Source: Taeniopygia guttata
Lineage: Eukaryota > Chordata > Aves > Passeriformes > Estrildidae
Length of the DNA stretch: 64,000 bases
Direction of reading: 5' to 3'
NCBI RefSeq assembly: GCF_048771995.1
Contig: NC_133024.1
Span: forward strand, 253,001-317,000
The notes below the pieces were generated by a model. The model had not been told where the DNA came from. It made no database searches and was given only the letters and a program-made list of their open reading frames with translations. The translations under genes and the position numbers were made by a program. This document shows positions 60,058 to 64,000 of this stretch, one piece after another; the first letter of the stretch is position 1; each line of letters starts with the position of its first letter.

Positions 60058-61185
60058 CCCACAAGCTTTATTATACTGCCAGCTCTCTTCTTCAGCTCCA
60101 GCTCTGCGTTTCTCCAGCTTCACAGGGGTGATCTTGGCCTTATCTCCAGCTCAGCAGCACTTCAGCTCCAGGCGCGGGGTCTCTAAAGCCAGCCCACCAT
60201 CAGTATCCCAGCCCGCAGGGATCTGACTGCCACCCAGCAATGGCCAGCCACTATGTGTGCCCCTGTATCACTGGAATTCAAGGCCCACCACCCTGTTCTC
60301 AGCCATAGAATTCCTTATCCGTTTTCAGTAACAAGGCCAGCCCCAGAGTGCCTGTGCCAGCGCCAGAGTGACTTTGCCCCCAGCCCCACTGGTGGCGTCG
60401 CAGACCAAGAGCATATGAGTGCATTGGAGTGTTTTTCAGGCGCAATGTTAGAGCCCCATCTCCTCCCTACACATGCTGTTCTAGTTCCAGTCACAAGCCC
60501 AGCCATAGCATCTGTGTCAGAGGCGTAAAGGGATGTCGCCGCAAGCAGCCCATAGTCCCTGTGCCAGCGCCAGAGTGACTTTGCCCCCAGCCCCACTGGT
60601 GGCGTCGCAGACCAAGAGCATATGAGTGCATTGCTGTGTTTTTCAGGCGCAATGTTAGAGCCCCATCTCCTCCCTACAGATCCTGTTCTAGCTTCAGTGA
60701 CAAGGCCAGCCCCAGAGTGCCAGTGCCAGCCCCAGAGTGACTTTGCCCCCAGCCCCACTGGTGGCGTCGCAGACCAAGAGCATATGAGTGCATTGGGGTG
60801 TTTTTCAGGCGCAATGTTAGAGCCCCATCTCCTCACTACAGATCCTGTTCTAGTTTTAGTCACAAGGCCAGCCCCAGAGTCCCTGTGCCAGCCCCAGAGT
60901 GACTTTGCCCCCAGCCCCACTGGTGGCGTCGCAGACCAAGAGCATATGAGTGCATTGCTGTGTTTTTCAGGCGCAATGTTAGAGCCCCATCTCCTCCCTA
61001 CAGATCCTGTTCTAGTTTCAGTGACAAGGCCAGCCCCAGAGTGCCAGTGCCAGCCCTTCGGTTCCTATGGTGTGTGCAGTCCCTTTGCCAGGCCAGCAGT
61101 GATTAGAGCACCCGCCCTACAAATGCCCTTTCCCAGCCCCAGTGATCTCAGCTCTTGACCCACAAGCTTTATTTTACTGCCAGCT

Positions 61186-61560
61186 CTTCTATTTCACTTG
61201 CCCCTCAACACCCTCCCAGCAGTGCTAGATAACACTGATTCTGGCTCTCAGGGACGGATATTTGTTTTAGCTCTAGCTCTGTGTGATTTTAGTTCAGCTC
61301 TTGAGCCTATATTCCTGCCCCACCTAACATTCCCTTCCTGCCCTCCCAAACAGCTCTACAGTCTCTATCGGAGCCCTTTAAGGAATTTCAGCTCCAGCCA
61401 TGCAATTCCCATCCCAGCTCCATATTCCCTATCCCAGCTCCACAGGGGTTTTACCCCAAACCCTACCACATTTCTGTCTCCTCCGGCTCTGCTGCCTCAG
61501 CTCCAGCTCCTCAGCTTCCTACTGCCTGTAGCTAAAAGTTGCTCCTGCTTCTCACTGCAG
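61186..61560. repeat. Degenerate right edge of the array
   Basis: Linker-like phrases persist but decayed, for example TTCAGCTCCAG near 61387 and CAGCTCCACAGGGG near 61435, matching linker GCTTCACAGGGGTGATC. Typical of array borders that escape homogenisation. Confidence 0.6.
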
Positions 61561-62239
61561 CCTGAAGCTGTTGATAAGGGAACAAATCAGTTACTGTCGT
61601 AATTTCAATGTCTCTTGCAGCTATCCCACCCACTGTAATGGGATCCCAGCTTTGGGGACCCTTGAGGCCTGAAGCCAAACAGCTACTCCCGCCCCCTGGG
61701 TCTCAGCCCAGCACCTCCCCAAAAGCCCCCTCACCTCTCCCAGGCAGCCCCAGGGGCTGAGAATAGCCACTGGGCCCCTGCTCCCACCTCCCAAAAGGTG
61801 CCCTTGGGCTGATGCGTGGGCCCTGGAACCCTCCGAGCCCCCACACCCTCAGCCTCTGCTTGGTACCAAGGGGCAGGCGCTGGGAACCCCCAGGCATCTT
61901 CTGCGGGCCCCGCACTGCAGCTCCACACCCCTCTCCCCAAGGCATTTATCCAACTCCAGCCCCAGCATTTCCACTGCCCCACATTGTTTTGGGCCCGACT
62001 CGTGCCGAAGTCCTTATTCCACACCCTGGGCCTTTATATCTCCGGTGACCTCACAACCCGTGATTCAGCCCCAGCCCCACAACCCTTACTAAATTCACAT
62101 CAGATAAAGAAAACACAAGCAAACAAACTAAATTTAATAAAACGAACAAAACAGGAAAATAATGCAATACAGCAAAAATTATTAAGTAAACGCAAAATCA
62201 AATAATAAGAAAGCAAACAACCAGCTTTATTCCCAGTAT
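61561..62239. other. Unique flank between array and CpG island
   Basis: Non-repetitive, moderately GC-rich, then A-rich from about 62090. No exon with supported splice sites; would be the first intron of the minus-strand transcript proposed below. Confidence 0.45.
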
Positions 62240-62428
62240 TCTCAGCGTTACTTTAAATCTAGAAACCGCGAAACGGCTACTCCCCAGTGACAGCAGCCGG
62301 TCGCCCCCCGCGCCACTCCAGGCCCCGCACCCGCCTCTGGCCGCCCGAGCCGGGCAGGGCGCAGCGCAAACAACTGGACACCGCCGGCCCCCGGCGCAGG
62401 CAGACGCGGGAGTCGCGTCCGTGCTCAC

Positions 62429-62535
62429 CAGCGCTCCTCGGATCGGCAGCCGCGGGGGGCCCGTCCCGGCGCAGCGGCGCTCCTCGGAACGCGCATCCGC
62501 AGCTCCCGTGGCCTCCAGCTCCGCCGCCGAACTGA
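62429..62535 (-). other. Candidate first exon of a minus-strand transcript
   Basis: From the inferred start to a good donor (GAGCGCTG then GTGAGCAC). An ATG at 62496 (minus) opens a frame MRVPRSAAAPGRAPRG that runs into the donor; a second frame is also open. Coding status unknown. The transcript would run left into the satellite array. Confidence 0.4.
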
Positions 62536-62540
62536 CGTCG
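62533..62540. promoter_or_regulatory. CRE-like site
   Basis: TGACGTCG, seven of eight bases of the palindromic CRE, close to the inferred start site. Confidence 0.45.
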
Positions 62541-62560
62541 CCGCCAGCCCGACGCACGCT

Positions 62561-62570
62561 ACTTATACCT
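62561..62570 (-). promoter_or_regulatory. TATA-like element, minus strand
   Basis: AGGTATAAGT on the minus strand, 19 bases past a CCAAT-type box (62589-62593). A start site around 62535 would follow. Confidence 0.45.
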
Positions 62571-62626
62571 CAGCGCCGGGCCCGCTAGCCAATCACAACC
62601 CGAGGCAGCGCCCGCCCATTCCCCGC

Positions 62627-62692
62627 GCGCTCGCCTCGTGACCACCTCGCGCTCGCCTCGTGACCACCTCGCGCCCGCCTCGCGACCACCCC
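62627..62692. repeat. 22-base CpG tandem repeat (3 copies)
   Basis: GCGCTCGCCTCGTGACCACC-like units starting at 62627, 62649 and 62671. Lies within the CpG island. Confidence 0.85.
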
Positions 62693-63540
62693 GCGCTCCC
62701 CCTCACGCGCCGCTCCCGCCGCCGCCATTGCAGGGGCCGGGTCCGCCCGCTCCCCGCCGGCACCCGTTTCCCTGGGAGAAATCCCGGTCGGCGCCTGAAC
62801 GGGAAGCTCCCGCCCGCCCTTCCCGGCTCCAGCGCCTGCCGAGGCTGCGGCAGCAGGGATGATAGGGCTCCGCCGGCTCCCAAAGCGGCGGCGGGAGCGG
62901 CGCCTCTGGCGCACGGGGGAGCGGGGCCAGGCTGAGGAGCCGGGCCGCGACTGAGCGGGCTGAAATGGCAGGAACCGCGCCCGGATTGAAAGGGCGGCTG
63001 TGATTGGACAGGGCGGGGAAAGGCGGGCCGGGATTGGCGGGGCTCGGGAGCTGCGCGGCCGCGGCCCGTGGCAGCGTGGGGCGGAGCCCGCGCTGCTCGA
63101 AGGGCCCGCGGGCGCCCCGGGTCCCGCTCGGAGACCCCCTGGCCCCTTCTCCGGCCCTTGCTCGTGCCCGGCTTCCGGCGAAAAGGGCCCCGCAGAGCCC
63201 GTACTGCAGCCGTCCGTCGGCACTCGCGGCAGGGGAGGGGCGCAGCCCGGCAAAGGCGGACTCTGCGATTGCAGCTCGGATCGGGGAGCGGCGGCGACGC
63301 GGCGCGGAGGCGGCTCGGTGGTGGGGAATGGGGAGGGCGCGCAGAGCCCGCTGCGGGCTCTCGACGCCTCTTCCCCCGCAGCGTTTCCCGCTTCTGCGGG
63401 GACTTGTCCTGCCCCGACTGGCCGAGATCAGCACCCTGGCCAAAACAGCGAAGTGCCCGCGTCCCCCTGCCCGCCCTCCGCCTGTTGCGGGCCCGCTCTG
63501 CTCGCCCTCCTTCTCCCCCACGGTCGTCCGATTTTATAGA

Positions 63541-64000
63541 GGAGAAAATAATATTGACTTTCACATTCAGAGATCAGCTTTTTGCATCACAAGTATTTCG
63601 ATATGGTACAACTTACTTTTAACTGCTTTGTACAGTATAATTTTTATAATAAAACCCCTACCTACTAACAAATAGAAAATAAGAATCCCCTTTATTTTAA
63701 GCTATATTTGAAAACATCTATATTTCTATTTTTGATTTTAACAAGTTTTTGTCTATTAAATTACAATATATTGATGTACTCTATTTAGATACATAATATT
63801 TATGACATATAATGTGCTATAAGAAGACATATACAGTAAAATATGCATTATGAACGATATTGCTTCCTATTATTTTGTAATACTTATATTTATATACCCA
63901 CATGTATTAATTATACATCTCTAGACGGATATTTTGTTTATATTTATAATCTATATTTATATGTATTTATATAAAGATAGAAAATACTCTATAGCAAACA
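63541..64000. repeat. AT block homologous to the left side of the array
   Basis: From 63652 on it aligns with 35618-35945 (shared AAAACCCC.ACCTACTA header, GACATATACAGTAAAATATG and CCACATGTATTAATTATAC) with clear divergence. It repeats the rule seen at every cassette: GC island first, AT-repeat tail to its right. Continues past the window. Confidence 0.8.

Larger units (their letters stand above)
38546..61185. repeat. Higher-order satellite array (22.6 kb)
   Basis: Two monomer lengths, 162 and 207 bases (the latter with 45 extra bases beginning near CATCTGTGTCAGAGG), share a body containing AGAGTGACTTTGCCCCCAG and AGCATATGAGTGCATT. Every 2 to 4 monomers are followed by a different linker of about 408 bases. 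Linker landmarks end at 39025, 39964, 40947, 41886, 42663, 43439, 44215, 45153, 45930, 47031, 47970, 48747, 49848, 50787, 51563, 52339, 53277, 54423, 55200, 56301, 57240, 58017, 59118, 60057 and 61158, giving spacings of 776-777, 938-939, 983, 1101 and 1146. I count about 71 monomers and 25 linkers. Confidence 0.97.
62240..63540. promoter_or_regulatory. CpG island with promoter elements
   Basis: CpG-dense block with CCAAT boxes in both orientations (62589-62593 on +; ATTGG near 63003 and 63032), GC boxes (GGGCGGGG near 63011), a TATA-like element and a CRE-like site. Long open frames in several registers are GC-driven. Most likely the start of a minus-strand transcript toward the satellite array, possibly bidirectional. 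Confidence 0.6.

Noticed and set aside
38546-61185. Direct-repeat array considered as CRISPR
   Set aside because: Repeats are 162-408 bases, contiguous, without unique spacers or cas genes, in eukaryotic DNA.
62786-62806. Resemblance to a lysine-tRNA primer-binding site (GGCGCCTGAACGGG)
   Set aside because: Isolated partial match within a CpG island; no terminal repeats or other retroelement parts nearby.
1-64000. tRNA, rRNA or small structured RNA genes
   Set aside because: No tRNA A/B boxes in proper arrangement, rRNA-like segments or convincing hairpin RNAs were seen by eye.

Overview
The window looks like nuclear DNA of a vertebrate, most likely a bird. It has split gene-like exons with canonical splice sites, CpG islands with NRF1, YY1, CCAAT and CRE-type motifs, AATAAA signals, and two minisatellite styles common in avian genomes (GGGGATTTTTGGGG-like and GGAATTCCC-like). 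There are no operons, ribosome-binding sites or CRISPR arrays. The bird assignment is inferred from sequence style. No gene could be named with confidence.

Layout. (1) Bases 1-17403 and 17404-34193 are two head-to-tail copies of one macrosatellite unit of about 17 kb. A third copy starts at 34194 and fades into AT-rich DNA. By eye the copies are nearly identical; the larger differences are a contracted G-rich minisatellite, a 72-base indel and microsatellite length changes. Each unit holds, left to right: GC cassette A (two CTCF-like/YY1 modules); an AT tail; a 3.2 kb tract almost devoid of G on the + strand; about 6 kb with minus-strand exons of an unidentified helical, HEAT/ARM-like protein (gene X, frameshifted in both copies); a CpG island with a 41-base minisatellite; GC cassette B; a second AT tail; about 2.7 kb with further exon candidates (gene Y, minus strand); a GGAATTCC minisatellite; a 357-base G-rich minisatellite; and an NRF1/YY1 CpG promoter adjoining the next cassette A.

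(2) Bases 34.8-38.5 kb are transitional: AT-rich degenerate repeats of about 260 bases, an A/C-rich G-poor tract, then CpG islands. (3) Bases 38.5-61.2 kb are a large satellite array. Its 162- and 207-base monomers alternate with a linker of about 408 bases, giving higher-order repeats of 776-1146 bases, and these sit in a super-repeat of about 8.1-9.3 kb that is itself duplicated. (4) Bases 61.2-64 kb hold the degenerate array edge, a CpG-island promoter pointing left into the array, and an AT block homologous to the one left of the array.

The most striking points are the coupling of CTCF-like, YY1 and NRF1 motifs to a multi-kilobase tandem repeat (reminiscent of architectural macrosatellites such as mammalian DXZ4), the strand-specific loss of G, and the nested satellite with a promoter upstream and a poly(A) signal in every linker. 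All functional readings are inference from sequence.
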